A stretch of DNA of 64,000 nt from assembly GCF_021049285.1 (NCBI RefSeq), contig NZ_CP088017.1:310001-374000 (forward strand), in the 5' to 3' direction. Source of the stretch: Ruania halotolerans. Lineage in GTDB: Bacteria; Actinomycetota; Actinomycetes; Actinomycetales; Beutenbergiaceae. Shown in pieces: positions 8,521 to 18,449 of the stretch. Numbering within the stretch: the stretch's first letter is position 1; each line of letters opens with the position of its first letter. Both the position numbers and the translations under genes were made by a program. Under the pieces are notes generated by a model. The model searched no databases. It was given only the letters and a program-made list of their open reading frames with translations, and was not told where the DNA came from.

Positions 8521-9468
8521 ATGCGGAAGCCGCGGCGGTCGCGAAGTCGTCCCCGTTCGCGGGCGGTGCGTAGTGACAAGAGCATCCTGATCCTGGCTGT
8601 GCCGGCCCTGGCGTTCTTTGCCGTGTTCAGCTACGGGCCCATGGTCGGTGTGATCGTGGCCTTCAAGGACTTCAGCATCGTCGACGGAATCATCGGCAGC
8701 CCTTGGAATGGCCTGGAGAACTTCCGCTTCTTCTTCGAATCCGGCAACGCCTCTCGGGTCGTGCGCAACACATTGATGTTGAACGCGCTCTTCATCGGCG
8801 GGACGCTCATCTCAGGCATGGCACTGGCGATCATGATCAACGAGGTTCGGCTGCGGCTTCTCAAGCGGACCGCCCAGTCCGTCGTCTTCCTGCCGTACTT
8901 CATTTCACCAATCGTCATCAGTGTGATGCTGCAGGCGTTCCTGTCCGGCTTCGGCGGCAGCGGCGGGATGGTCAACGGGCTACTGGACGGGTTCGGGATC
9001 TCACCCGTCTCCTGGTACACCGAGCCCGGTGCGTGGCCGTGGATCCTGACCGTCGTCAAGATCTGGCAGATGGCGGGCTACACATCGATCATCTATCTGG
9101 CAGCCATGACGGCGATCCCGACGGATGTCTATGAGGCAGCCGTCCTCGACGGTGCCTCGCGCTGGAAGATCGCTCTGCGCGTCACGATGCCTCTGATCCT
9201 GCCGGTGACCGTCATCCTGCTGGTCCTGCAAATCGGCCGGATCTTCATGGGTGACTTCGGCACGATCTACGCGATCATCGGCGACAACGGCACCCTGTTC
9301 GAGACCACGGATGTCATCGACACCTTCGTATTCCGTGCGCTGCGCACCAGCGGCGACCTCGGCATGACGGCAGCCGTCGGTCTCTTCCAGTCCGTCGTGG
9401 GCTTCGTCCTCATCGCTGCCACGGCCCTCATCGCACGTCGCATCAGCCGAAAGTCAGGAGGGTTGTGA
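8521..9468 (+). CDS. Carbohydrate ABC transporter permease (CUT1 family), first subunit
   Basis: 315 residues from the ATG at 8521; earlier alternatives are a GTG at 8503 and a TTG at 8470 that lies inside the operator and is unlikely. About six membrane segments are visible, the first after a basic N-terminus (residues about 20-45). The cytoplasmic EAA loop is clear (Y-E-A-A-V-L-D-G-A-S), where the ATPase docks. It pairs with the next permease, 4 nt downstream, and with the binding protein. No ATPase gene is present, so a shared MsiK/UgpC-type ATPase elsewhere is expected. Confidence 0.88.
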   Translation: MRKPRRSRSRPRSRAVRSDKSILILAVPALAFFAVFSYGPMVGVIVAFKDFSIVDGIIGSPWNGLENFRFFFESGNASRVVRNTLMLNALFIGGTLISGMALAIMINEVRLRLLKRTAQSVVFLPYFISPIVISVMLQAFLSGFGGSGGMVNGLLDGFGISPVSWYTEPGAWPWILTVVKIWQMAGYTSIIYLAAMTAIPTDVYEAAVLDGASRWKIALRVTMPLILPVTVILLVLQIGRIFMGDFGTIYAIIGDNGTLFETTDVIDTFVFRALRTSGDLGMTAAVGLFQSVVGFVLIAATALIARRISRKSGGL

Positions 9469-9472
9469 GCTC

Positions 9473-10423
9473 ATGACCGCCACTGCTACAAAGAACGCTT
9501 CCACGCCCGCCGCGCCCTCACCCGCGTCACCATCGTCGCGACGGGCTGGCCCCCTGCGGCGCGCCCTACGGGGCGATCCGTTCGTGGGAGTCAGCACCGT
9601 CGCCGTCACGGTGTACGCCTTGGCCTGCGTGATTCCGCTCTGGATCATTTTCGCCTCCTCCCTGACGGCGGAACGTACGTTGGTCCAAACGGGTTTCAGC
9701 CTGTGGCCCTCGGACTTCTCGCTCGAGGCCTACAAGGCCCTGTTCTCCGGGAACGACACTCTCATCAACGCCTATCTCGCCACGCTGGTCATCACCGTGG
9801 TCGGTACAGCGGGCGCCGTGATCGCCACGCTCGGGATGGGATGGGTCATTTCGCGCCGGACGGCGATGGCGCGACGGTTCATGGTCGTTGTGTACATCCC
9901 GATGCTGTTCAACGGCGGCCTGGTTCCGCTGTACATCCTGGTCACCCAAGTACTGCAACTGCGCAACACCTACTGGGCGGTCATCCTGCCCCTCCTCGTC
10001 TCACCGTTCCTGGTGTTCGTGGCGATGGCCTTCTTCCGGGACATCCCCGAGGCCGTGCTGGAGTCCGCACGGATTGACGGCGCCAATGAGCTTCGGGCGT
10101 TCGTCTCGATCGTGCTCCCGATCGCCACCCCGATCGTGGCGGTGATTGCGCTCTTCTACGCCGTGGCCTATTGGAACGAGTGGTTCTTCCCGCTGCTTTT
10201 CATCAACGATCCAGATCTACGACCACTTCAGCTTCTGCTGCAGAACATGATCGGCAATCTCAATGCAGCACAGGCGCTGCAGCCGACGGCGGGCGTCTCT
10301 GCGCCCGTCTATCAACTGAGGATGGCCCTGACCGTCGTGACCATCGGTCCGATCATCCTCGCCTATCCCTTCATCCAGCGCTTCTTCGTGACCGGGCTCA
10401 CGCTCGGTGCGACCAAGGGCTGA
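9473..10423 (+). CDS. Carbohydrate ABC transporter permease (CUT1 family), second subunit
   Basis: 316 residues with an N-terminal Ala/Thr/Pro/Ser-rich cytoplasmic tail of about 35 residues and about six membrane segments. The EAA loop reads L-E-S-A-R-I-D-G-A-N-E. The ATG at 9473 is preceded by GGAGGG at 9458-9463 inside the previous gene. The C-terminus ends in T-G-L-T-L-G-A-T-K-G, typical of this subunit type. Its TGA overlaps the next start (TGATG), indicating tight coupling with the binding-protein gene. Confidence 0.88.
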   Translation: MTATATKNASTPAAPSPASPSSRRAGPLRRALRGDPFVGVSTVAVTVYALACVIPLWIIFASSLTAERTLVQTGFSLWPSDFSLEAYKALFSGNDTLINAYLATLVITVVGTAGAVIATLGMGWVISRRTAMARRFMVVVYIPMLFNGGLVPLYILVTQVLQLRNTYWAVILPLLVSPFLVFVAMAFFRDIPEAVLESARIDGANELRAFVSIVLPIATPIVAVIALFYAVAYWNEWFFPLLFINDPDLRPLQLLLQNMIGNLNAAQALQPTAGVSAPVYQLRMALTVVTIGPIILAYPFIQRFFVTGLTLGATKG

Positions 10424-11991
10424 TGACGCTTCCCCTACAGATTGGAAGACCCGTGGTACACCCTCTCGCCTCATCCGTCAGCCGTCGCCGGATGCTCCAA
10501 GGCTCATTTGCGCTGGGTGGCGCCGGCCTGTTGGCCGCACTTGCCGGCTGCCAGTCCGGTTCCGGTGATAGCTCTTCCGGAGCCGCCACGCTGAAGTCAC
10601 TGCTACCGGGGGACGTCCCGCAGCGGTGGACAGAGGTGCTCGCTGCCGTCAACACCAAGCTCGAGGCCGATACTGGGCTGAGGCTGGATCCCGAGTTCAT
10701 CTCCTGGACGAACTACGCCGAGCAGGAGATGCTGAAGTTCACGACGCAGGAGCCGTTCGATTCGGCCCTCGAGGCGACGTGGCTCAACCTAGCCCAGCTC
10801 CTGTCCGACGGGGCGCTCGCGGACATGACCGAACTCTGGGAGAGCGGCCGGTTCGAGAACCTCAACGCCACGATCGACGAGCGCATGGTGGAGTACGCCA
10901 AGTACCAAGGGAGCCTCTACACGATCCCGCTGGTCGCGAACTTCACCAGTCCGCCCGGGTTCGTGATCCGTCAGGACTTGGCCGACAAGTACGGAATCGG
11001 TGAGATCACCGATTACGAGACACTCGAGAAGTTCCTCTACGACGTCAAGCAGAAGGATCCCGACCTCATTCCCTTCGGGCTCGACGCCGGATATGTGAAC
11101 AACACCGTTGTTCCGAACCCGGTCGCGCTGTTCAATGCGCAGTCCTGGGACGACCCGGCCAAGTGCGTCCAGCTGCTCGGCACTCACTTCGAAGGGTCCG
11201 ACCTGAGCCCGGTCCCGTTCTGGGAGCAGCCGGACATTGTCGAGTCGCTCGATCGCATGCGGCAGTACTACCTCGACGGCATCCTGAACGAGGATGCCCT
11301 CACGCTGGACATGAGCGCCGTCCGGAGTTTGTTCGCCCAGGGCCGCTATGCCTCGACCACTGCAGGTGCAGACGGCCTCACCAGCCCCACGTTCGGACCG
11401 GTGGCCGACAATGTCGACGGTGCGGCGATCGCCCAGGTGTTCCCGTTCACGGCCGGCTTGGACGCCGTCATCCCGGCGACGTTCCAAGCCGCGAACAACA
11501 TGGTCGTGCCCGCCTATGCCGAGACCCTGGAGGAGGTTTTCGAGATGATGGACTGGCTCTCTGTCCAGGAGAACCACGACCTGCTCTCGTACGGCATCGA
11601 GGGAGAGGATTGGGAGGCGACGGGCGAGCACTCCTACGAGCAGATCAGCGGCTATGCATTCCCCGCGTTCGCGATGTCATGGCGCACGCCGCTCGAGCGC
11701 GGGCTAGCCGGCGCGGTCGAGAGCGACCGCGCCTGGGTGGAGTGGACCCGCGACTTCGAGAACTTCAAGGCCGACCACCTCGCAGGCTTCTATTTCGACT
11801 CCTCCGCAGTGGCCTCGGAGCAGGCGCAAGTCAACGCAGTCTTCGACGAATACGTCCTTCCGCTGTACGCCGGTGTCAAGGACGTCCAGCCGGGACTCGA
11901 CGAAGCGCGCAGCGCGATGGAAGACGCCGGCTACGAGACAGTCGTCGAGGAGTACCGCCGCCAGGCCACCGAGTACCTTGCTGGCTCCTGA
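10423..11991 (+). CDS. Extracellular sugar-binding lipoprotein of the CUT1 transporter
   Basis: 522 residues from the ATG at 10423, which overlaps the permease stop; a GTG at 10453 with GGAAG upstream is an alternative. The N-terminus has a twin-arginine-like S-R-R-R-M motif, a hydrophobic stretch and a lipobox ending L-A-G-C, so it is exported and lipid-anchored. The rest is a large solute-binding protein rich in aromatic residues, of the longer (LipO/YtcQ-like) type commonly paired with this permease kind. Expected to capture an oligosaccharide for the two upstream permeases; the ligand is inferred to be mannosidic only from the neighbouring hydrolases. Confidence 0.87.
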   Translation: MTLPLQIGRPVVHPLASSVSRRRMLQGSFALGGAGLLAALAGCQSGSGDSSSGAATLKSLLPGDVPQRWTEVLAAVNTKLEADTGLRLDPEFISWTNYAEQEMLKFTTQEPFDSALEATWLNLAQLLSDGALADMTELWESGRFENLNATIDERMVEYAKYQGSLYTIPLVANFTSPPGFVIRQDLADKYGIGEITDYETLEKFLYDVKQKDPDLIPFGLDAGYVNNTVVPNPVALFNAQSWDDPAKCVQLLGTHFEGSDLSPVPFWEQPDIVESLDRMRQYYLDGILNEDALTLDMSAVRSLFAQGRYASTTAGADGLTSPTFGPVADNVDGAAIAQVFPFTAGLDAVIPATFQAANNMVVPAYAETLEEVFEMMDWLSVQENHDLLSYGIEGEDWEATGEHSYEQISGYAFPAFAMSWRTPLERGLAGAVESDRAWVEWTRDFENFKADHLAGFYFDSSAVASEQAQVNAVFDEYVLPLYAGVKDVQPGLDEARSAMEDAGYETVVEEYRRQATEYLAGS

Positions 11992-12031
11992 TCGCGCCGA
12001 CGCCGGACCCCACGACCCACCCCGATAGGAC

Positions 12032-13981
12032 ATGATGCACAGCACGATCTGGCTCGACGGTGAGGACTGGACACTCCTCGGCTGGCGCCGCAACGACTGG
12101 GAGCTGGCGAGGACGCCGGCGGCGGACAAGGTGGCCAACCCGGACGTGGCCTCGGTGGCGATGCCGATCCCGGGCTCGGTCCGCGGCGCGTTGCTCAGCG
12201 CTGGAGTCATCACGGATCCGACGATTGGTCTGCAATCGCGCGACGCGGAGTGGGTGGAGCACCGCGACTGGGAGATCCGGCGGCAGTTGCCCGACCGGCT
12301 TCTCGGCGGCGACGGTGAGGCACAACTGTGGCTGCACTGTGCCGAACTCGACTATGCCGGGGCGGTCCTGCTCGGCGACCGGGAAGTCGGGAGATTCCAA
12401 GGCAGCTTCGTCCCCCACGAGTTCGATCTGACCGGGCCCTACGAGGACGGCGAACGGACGTTGCGGATTATTCTCACCGCTGCGCCGGACGGGCTGGCGC
12501 AGAACGGGTGGACCTCCCAGATCCGGGCATTCAAGCCGCGCTTCAGCTACGGCTGGGACTGGACTCCCCGGATGGTCTCGGCGGGAATCCCGGGCCGGGT
12601 CTGGCTCGAGCAGCGGCCACGGGACGGCGCGCGGCTTGTCGTCAGCGCTCGGGGTGACGTCGATGTCTCCCGTGATACGGCGGTCCTGGAGGTCGCGGCC
12701 CGTGCCGAGGGCTCCAGGGCCGCGGTGGGCGGTGCCACTGTCGAGGTGCTGCTCGACGGCAAGGTGGTCGGTGTGGGCCCGGCGTCCGCCCTCGATCTTC
12801 GGCTGGACGTGCCGGCCGAGCACTGGCAGCCGGCCGGCCGCGGTGGGCAACCGCTGTACGAGTGCCGGGTGCGCATGTTCGGCGCGGACGGCACGCTGCT
12901 CGACGAGGTCGTCCATCGCCTGGGCTTCCGGCACGTCTCGTGGTCACTGCCTGCGGGTGCCCCGGCCGGGGCCGACAGCTGGCTGTGCTCGGTGAACGGC
13001 ACACCCGTGTTCCTCGCCGGCGTCAACTGGGTGCCGATCCGACCGGACTACGCCGATGTCACCGAGGCCGACTACCGGCTCCGGCTGCAGCGGTATCGGG
13101 AGCTGGGGTTCGCGATGATCCGGGTATGGGGAGGGGCGGGCCTCGAACGCCCCATCTTCTATGACCTGTGCGACGAGCTGGGCCTACTGGTCTGGCAGGA
13201 GTTCCCGTTGTGCTCCTCTGGTCTGGACAACGAGCCACCGAGCGATCCGGAGTTCATCACCGAGCTGGTGAAGGTCGCTGAGAGCTACGTGCAGCACATC
13301 AGGCACCACCCGTGCCTCGCGCTGTGGGGCGGCGGCAACGAGCTGACCCGGGTGGACGAACCCGCCGTCCCTGGTGCACCGCTGACGAGTGACCACCCGA
13401 CCCTCGCGGCACTCCGCCGCGTGGTCGCCGCCGAGGATCCGATGCGCAGATACATCGCCACATCCCCGACCGGGCCCCGCTTCGAGGCTGACGCAGCCGA
13501 GTTCGGACTGGGCCTGCACCATGACGTACACGGTCCCTGGGAATTCACCGGGACCAAGGAGGAGTGGCAACAGTACTGGGACCACGACGATGCCCTGATG
13601 AGATCGGAGGTGGGCGTCGTCGGCGCATCGTCTGGGGACCTGCTGAAACGGCACGGGCTCCTCGAGGCGAGCTCGGGAGCAGAGCTGCGACAGCTGTGGA
13701 CACACACCTCCGGCTGGTGGCTGGCACCCCTCGACGCCTGGCTGGCGCGCGGGCACGAGCTGGCGGAACTACCGCACTGGATCGAGCAGAGCCGGGCGCG
13801 CCAGGCCGAGATGCTTGCCTATGCGGCGCAGCGCAGCAAGGACAGGTTCCCCCTATGCACCGGATTCTTCGTCTGGCTCGGCCATGACACCTTCCCTTGC
13901 GCCGTGAGTCTGTCGCTCCTCGACTATGACGGCGAGCCGAAGCCTGCCGCGCGCGCACTGGGTGAGGTCTTCACGGCCTGA
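12032..13981 (+). CDS. Glycoside hydrolase family 2, beta-mannosidase-like
   Basis: 649 residues, on the short side for beta-mannosidases, which usually run to 800 or more, so a C-terminal accessory domain is probably absent. The N-terminal galactose-binding-like domain (F-S-Y-G-W-D-W-T near residue 172, typical of beta-mannosidases) is followed by an immunoglobulin-like domain and a TIM barrel. The acid/base is Glu437 in G-G-G-N-E-L, and the nucleophile candidate is Glu526 in R-S-E-V-G. No signal peptide, so cytoplasmic. It would remove beta-linked mannose from imported oligosaccharides, complementing the GH38 protein on the opposite strand. Two adjacent ATGs (12032, 12035) are possible starts. 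Confidence 0.88.
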   Translation: MMHSTIWLDGEDWTLLGWRRNDWELARTPAADKVANPDVASVAMPIPGSVRGALLSAGVITDPTIGLQSRDAEWVEHRDWEIRRQLPDRLLGGDGEAQLWLHCAELDYAGAVLLGDREVGRFQGSFVPHEFDLTGPYEDGERTLRIILTAAPDGLAQNGWTSQIRAFKPRFSYGWDWTPRMVSAGIPGRVWLEQRPRDGARLVVSARGDVDVSRDTAVLEVAARAEGSRAAVGGATVEVLLDGKVVGVGPASALDLRLDVPAEHWQPAGRGGQPLYECRVRMFGADGTLLDEVVHRLGFRHVSWSLPAGAPAGADSWLCSVNGTPVFLAGVNWVPIRPDYADVTEADYRLRLQRYRELGFAMIRVWGGAGLERPIFYDLCDELGLLVWQEFPLCSSGLDNEPPSDPEFITELVKVAESYVQHIRHHPCLALWGGGNELTRVDEPAVPGAPLTSDHPTLAALRRVVAAEDPMRRYIATSPTGPRFEADAAEFGLGLHHDVHGPWEFTGTKEEWQQYWDHDDALMRSEVGVVGASSGDLLKRHGLLEASSGAELRQLWTHTSGWWLAPLDAWLARGHELAELPHWIEQSRARQAEMLAYAAQRSKDRFPLCTGFFVWLGHDTFPCAVSLSLLDYDGEPKPAARALGEVFTA

Positions 13982-14081
13982 GTCAGCGGCCCCCACGCAT
14001 TCCTCGTGCCCAGCGGCCCCGGTCGTACGGCCAGTCGCTCAGGGCCCACCGATCGGTATGACCGCACCAAGGAGATTTCGT

Positions 14082-16571
14082 ATGGACCACCAACTCGCCG
14101 ACGCTCCGGCCGCCAGAACGCTGCGACAGACCGGGCCTGACCAGCAGCGCTCGCTGAGCGTGCCCAACAGTCGGATCGTGCTCAACCCACAGAACTTCTT
14201 TGCCGAGGCCAGCGAGGTCGAGCAGAACTGTGCTCCGTCTCTGCCGCTTGGACTCGGGTACTACGCTCACGACCAGGCGTTGTTCCTCTCCCGGTTCCTC
14301 ACGCTGTGGGCCGTGCCGCGCGCACCGACGTCTCCCGCGCCTGCGTGCGAGCGTCTCGACGCTGCGCACTGGAGTGCGGGCCCGGACATCCGGCTGCACG
14401 CGGACGGCACCGTACTCGAGGCAGCGATCGCGGCAGAGCGCACACACAGCGGGTCGATTCGGCGGCGAATCCGGGTCGATCCCGCGCGCCCGATCCTGCG
14501 GGTGGGGATCGGATCTGTGCATGGCCAATGGGCGCTGCGCCTGCGCAACGATGCGGGCCGCACCATCCACGTGCAGGACGGTGCGGCCACGGTCGGCCTG
14601 CACCGCTACGACCTCGCCGCGCTTCTCGGCGAAACGGATGGCTGCGATGCGGAGCTGATCCTGGAACTCCTCAGCGCCGGGGCATCAGTGCGGGTCGAGG
14701 AGATGACGCTGGTCCCGGAGCGCCATGAATCCACCGCGGGGGCGCGGCAGTTCAGCACCGACTGGTCGCCGGGCGGCCTGGGGTTCGCGGCCGTGTATCC
14801 GGGCGGGGGAGCACTGCACGGCAACGACGTTTTCGCCGGCGAGCACAGCGTGCTCCGCGAGGTCACCCTCGACCATCCCCTGGGTGAGAGCGCCACGCTC
14901 GTGGTGGCCGGTGAGTACGTCGGTGGCGTCGAACTCGACCATGCAGCTGGTGTGGTCCGGTTGCGCGCCCCGCACGCGCACCTGGCCATCACCGTCCCGA
15001 ACGGATCGCAGATCCGCTACTACGCCGACGAGACGGAACTGCAGGCCGGTGGGCCGGGCTTGGCCGAACCGCGCACGAGGACCGGGCTGTGGGCGGTCAC
15101 CATCGCGCCGGACCTCCAGTCGTTCCGCCTCGGTTGCGGCTTCTCGCCCACTGACCCCGACGAGGCAGTGCAAGCGGCCACGACTGCTGCCACGTACTCC
15201 GCCGACGAGCGTGCCGAGCACTGGCACTCATTCTGGGACGGCGTGCTCGCGCGGGTGCCGCACCCGCACTCGTTCTCGCTGCTTGGCGTCCCCGACGACG
15301 AGGGAGTGGGTCCGCAGGATGTACGGGCGGCCTACTACCGAGCCTTCCTCGGGCTGTACGCGAATGTGTTGCCGGCGCAGCCGGAGAGTGGGTACCACCA
15401 CCCCACCGTGGCCACCGGCAAAGGGTCGATGTGGAACTACGGCGCGCCGGGCGCACGCACCGCCGCCGCCTGGGAGACGTTCCTGGCCATCCAGTTCCTT
15501 GCCTACCTTGACCCGGAGGTGGCCTGGGCGTCGTTCCACGGGTTGATGACGCTCGTTGTCGAGGACGGCTCACTCGCCGGGGAGGGTCTGCCCAGCCGCA
15601 AGGCCCAGACGGCGTGGATCCTGTTCTCGCTCACCGGAGACCGCGAAGCGCTCGCCGCCCACTACCCGGCGCTGCGCCGACTGCTGCACTGGCAGGCCAA
15701 GCACCCGCGGTGGGTCTACGGCGACTACGACTACCTCGGCGAACAGGACGCGGAGTTCATGACCTCGGCGGTGATCGATCTCGGGTTCGCCCAGCAGATC
15801 GCTGCAGTGCTCGAAGACGATGCCGACATGGCGAGATACGAGGAACGACGGACCGCACTGCTTGCCGATTATGCGGCGCACTGCTTCCGGGGCGAGGAAC
15901 GCGCGGCGGTCCAGCACTGGTTCCCGGATGACCCGACCTGCGGACCGCGTGGGGGCTGCGAGGGACTCGGGCTCCAGGTGGCGATGGGCTTGGCGATCGA
16001 CGGCCTGCCGGACTGGCAGCGCGCATCGTTGCTCGCCCGGTTCGACGCCCAGTTCGATCCACACGATCAGCTCGGGGGCTTCGACGTCGTCAAACACTCC
16101 AACCTCGGGTACACCGTGGATGGGCTGATGCTCAGCGGCAGATGGGAGCAGGCCCAGACGCTGGCGAACATCGCTCTCCGGGACGTGCTGCGGAGCGGCT
16201 CTTTCGCCGAGGTGTACGACCGGGGCGTGCACGGGCCCCGGCCTGGTGGCGTGCGACCTTCGATCTTCGGCATGACCCAGGTCATCGACACGGTCTGGTT
16301 GAACAATGGATTCCGGATGGACGGCGGGGCGCCCCAGGTCGTCGGATTTCCGGACGTGCGTGGCGGGCTCGACGGTGTGCGTGGGGGATCGCGCACCTGG
16401 CAGGTGGAGGTAGACGTTCCCCGCGGTGGTGCGTGCCTCACCGACGCCACCACGGGGCAGCGACAAGAAGTCGCCCTCCCCACGGGATCCAGCGTTCCCA
16501 TCACTGCCAGCAGCCATCACGACGCGGCGATACCTGCGCCGCGCACACCGACCCCCGCTGCCCACGAGTAG
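14082..16571 (+). CDS. Unclassified (alpha/alpha)6-barrel glycosidase-like protein
   Basis: 829 residues from the ATG at 14082, which has AAGGAG about 7 nt upstream. The first half is beta-rich (about residues 20-350) with no motif I can name. The second half is helical with repeated aromatic and acidic residues (W-N-Y-G-A-P, E-G-L-P-S-R-K, Y-D-Y-L-G-E-Q-D-A-E-F, G-G-C-E-G-L-G), resembling six-hairpin glycosidases such as GH63, GH37 or GH78 relatives. I cannot assign a family. No signal peptide. It lies between the GH2 gene and another barrel protein 13 nt downstream, so a role in degrading the same glycan is likely, but the reaction is unknown. Confidence 0.7.
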   Translation: MDHQLADAPAARTLRQTGPDQQRSLSVPNSRIVLNPQNFFAEASEVEQNCAPSLPLGLGYYAHDQALFLSRFLTLWAVPRAPTSPAPACERLDAAHWSAGPDIRLHADGTVLEAAIAAERTHSGSIRRRIRVDPARPILRVGIGSVHGQWALRLRNDAGRTIHVQDGAATVGLHRYDLAALLGETDGCDAELILELLSAGASVRVEEMTLVPERHESTAGARQFSTDWSPGGLGFAAVYPGGGALHGNDVFAGEHSVLREVTLDHPLGESATLVVAGEYVGGVELDHAAGVVRLRAPHAHLAITVPNGSQIRYYADETELQAGGPGLAEPRTRTGLWAVTIAPDLQSFRLGCGFSPTDPDEAVQAATTAATYSADERAEHWHSFWDGVLARVPHPHSFSLLGVPDDEGVGPQDVRAAYYRAFLGLYANVLPAQPESGYHHPTVATGKGSMWNYGAPGARTAAAWETFLAIQFLAYLDPEVAWASFHGLMTLVVEDGSLAGEGLPSRKAQTAWILFSLTGDREALAAHYPALRRLLHWQAKHPRWVYGDYDYLGEQDAEFMTSAVIDLGFAQQIAAVLEDDADMARYEERRTALLADYAAHCFRGEERAAVQHWFPDDPTCGPRGGCEGLGLQVAMGLAIDGLPDWQRASLLARFDAQFDPHDQLGGFDVVKHSNLGYTVDGLMLSGRWEQAQTLANIALRDVLRSGSFAEVYDRGVHGPRPGGVRPSIFGMTQVIDTVWLNNGFRMDGGAPQVVGFPDVRGGLDGVRGGSRTWQVEVDVPRGGACLTDATTGQRQEVALPTGSSVPITASSHHDAAIPAPRTPTPAAHE

Positions 16572-16584
16572 GACTCAGCCGACC

Positions 16585-18033
16585 ATGACCCTCACCGATG
16601 CGGACGTTGCCGCGATCGAGACTGCCATGTCCACCGGAGCACCCACCGGCCCGGTCGCACCACCCCGGCGCGTGCTGCCCACGTTGACGGGCTCGGCCGA
16701 CGGCATCGGGCGACTCTACGAGGCAGCGCTGCACAACGTGTTCGTGGTGAACACCCTGCGCGACGAGAAGGGCCCGTTCGTGCGGGCTGGCGGCGGCTAC
16801 CCCACGCCGTGGACGCGCGATGCGGCGATCAACTCATGGAGTGCGCTCTCACTACTCGCGCCCGGACTGGCCGAAGCGACGTTGCGAGCGGTGACCGAGT
16901 CCACCGCAGCCGGTCCGATCGTGGCGCAGGACGACCAGTGGTGGGATCAGGCAATCTGGGTGCTGGCGGCACAGCGCCACGCCTCGCTCACCGGGGATCG
17001 TGAGTTCGCCCACTGGGCGTACCAGGTGGGGCAGAACACCCTGGAGACGCTGGAGCAGTACCTCGATCCTCGATGGAATCTGTACACCGGACCTGCCGTG
17101 ATGCAGGACGGGGTGGCGGGCTTTCCCCTGCCAGACGGCGCGGAGGAGTCCACGGCGTTCGTGCTCGATTACCCCTGGGCGCGCTCACTCATGTGCTTGT
17201 CCACGAACCTGGTCTACGCCGCCGCCTTCGACTCACTCGCCGCCCTCGGGGACCTTATCGGCGTGCCCGCAGGGGCTGCGCGGGCCCGCGCCGACGTCGT
17301 CCGCGCAGCTATCGAGACCCACCTGTGGACTGGACAGGACTATGCGTACTTGCGGCATACCGACGGCCAGCTCGAGCACTATCAAGAACTCCTAGGTCTG
17401 GCGCTAGCGCTTGAGCACGGCGGTGTGGACGACGCTCGTGTGGATGCCGTCGTCAACGGCCTGCACCGCTCGCGACACGGAATCGCACTGGTGTGGCCGC
17501 ATTTCACTCGGTACAGCGATGAACGACCGGGACGTCACAACGTCGCTCTGTGGCCGATGGCCATGGGGCAGTGGGCGGTCGCAGCAGCACGCCGTGGCCA
17601 GGCCGCGGCATTCAGTGAGTCTTGGCACGACCTCTGCCGACTGGTCGAAGGCTCCGGAGATGAGTTCTACGAGCTCTACGCCGCCACCGACGGGTCTGTG
17701 CACGGCGGTTGGCAGATCGGCCGGCTCTGGGCATCCGAGCCGCACCAGACCTGGAGTGCGACGGCGTTCCTGCGGATGGTCCATGAGGGCGTGCTCGGGA
17801 TCCGGGTGAGCGAGGGTGCACTGCACCTCGCGCCGACGCTGCCTGAGGGGGTCGAGCACGTCACCCTGCGGAACCTGCAGCTCGGGCATGCACGCCTGAC
17901 GATCGAGGTGGCGGGCTGCGGCAACCGGGTGAGCCAGGCCAGTCTGGACGGAGTGACGCTGGGCAATCCGAACCAGCCGATCGCGCTCGCCGCTCTCAGC
18001 GGTGAGCACACCCTTCGGGTGCAGGTGCGCTAG
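16585..18033 (+). CDS. Second six-hairpin glycosidase-like protein
   Basis: 482 residues from the ATG at 16585. It is almost wholly an (alpha/alpha)6-type barrel followed by a short beta-rich tail (from about residue 405). Notable acidic/aromatic clusters are P-W-T-R-D-A-A-I-N-S-W near residue 72, Q-D-D-Q-W-W-D-Q near 113 and V-H-G-G-W-Q near 372. The first resembles the W-x-R-D motif of GH63/amylo-1,6-glucosidase-like enzymes. The catalytic residues are not certain. It is the last gene of the plus-strand run, and its stop overlaps tail-to-tail with the next minus-strand gene. Probably an exo-glycosidase of the same pathway; specificity unknown. Confidence 0.68.
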   Translation: MTLTDADVAAIETAMSTGAPTGPVAPPRRVLPTLTGSADGIGRLYEAALHNVFVVNTLRDEKGPFVRAGGGYPTPWTRDAAINSWSALSLLAPGLAEATLRAVTESTAAGPIVAQDDQWWDQAIWVLAAQRHASLTGDREFAHWAYQVGQNTLETLEQYLDPRWNLYTGPAVMQDGVAGFPLPDGAEESTAFVLDYPWARSLMCLSTNLVYAAAFDSLAALGDLIGVPAGAARARADVVRAAIETHLWTGQDYAYLRHTDGQLEHYQELLGLALALEHGGVDDARVDAVVNGLHRSRHGIALVWPHFTRYSDERPGRHNVALWPMAMGQWAVAAARRGQAAAFSESWHDLCRLVEGSGDEFYELYAATDGSVHGGWQIGRLWASEPHQTWSATAFLRMVHEGVLGIRVSEGALHLAPTLPEGVEHVTLRNLQLGHARLTIEVAGCGNRVSQASLDGVTLGNPNQPIALAALSGEHTLRVQVR

Positions 18034-18449
18034 TCCGAGCCGAGGAACCAGCTGCGGTTCTGCCACAGGAGGCCACTTCCCACCCCGATCCACAGGATCG
18101 AGATGATCACCTGCGGCCCACTGAGCCCATAGACCACCAGGAGCACACAGCCGAACATGTAGATGCCCCCTAGCCCGAGCAGCCCGACCATTGCACGCCG
18201 CCGCCTCCGGAGCACACCGATCGAGAACGCGATGGCCGCCGCTGCGGCCACCAGGATCACCCCGCCGAGGAGGGGCACCACCGAGGTGCTTCGCGCGCCG
18301 AGCACGGCGAGTTCGTCCGGCGCCACACTGCCCAATGCCAGAAAGCCCGCACCCACCATGGTCATCAGAATCGAGCCGAGGATCGTCATGGCCACTGCTG
18401 CGGTCACGCCGCCCGGGCGGCGTTTCGAGTCGCGGCCGGCCCGCGTCAT
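18030..18449 (-). CDS. Small four-helix membrane protein of unknown function
   Basis: 139 residues. A basic N-terminus (R-R-P-G-G-V-T-A-A) leads into about four hydrophobic segments, ending in L-L-W-Q-N-R-S-W-F. The same beginning and end motifs occur in the protein at 27646-28254, so the two are paralogues. Function is not known. Its start overlaps the stop of the ROK regulator by 4 nt, so they are cotranscribed; its stop shares bases with the convergent glycosidase-like gene. Confidence 0.75.
   Translation of the reverse strand: MTRAGRDSKRRPGGVTAAVAMTILGSILMTMVGAGFLALGSVAPDELAVLGARSTSVVPLLGGVILVAAAAAIAFSIGVLRRRRRAMVGLLGLGGIYMFGCVLLVVYGLSGPQVIISILWIGVGSGLLWQNRSWFLGSD

Noticed and set aside
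11101-11112. AACACCGTTGTT inside the first binding-protein gene as a third LacI operator
   Set aside because: Inside the coding region, lacks the central AACGTT dyad and the flanking match; coincidence.
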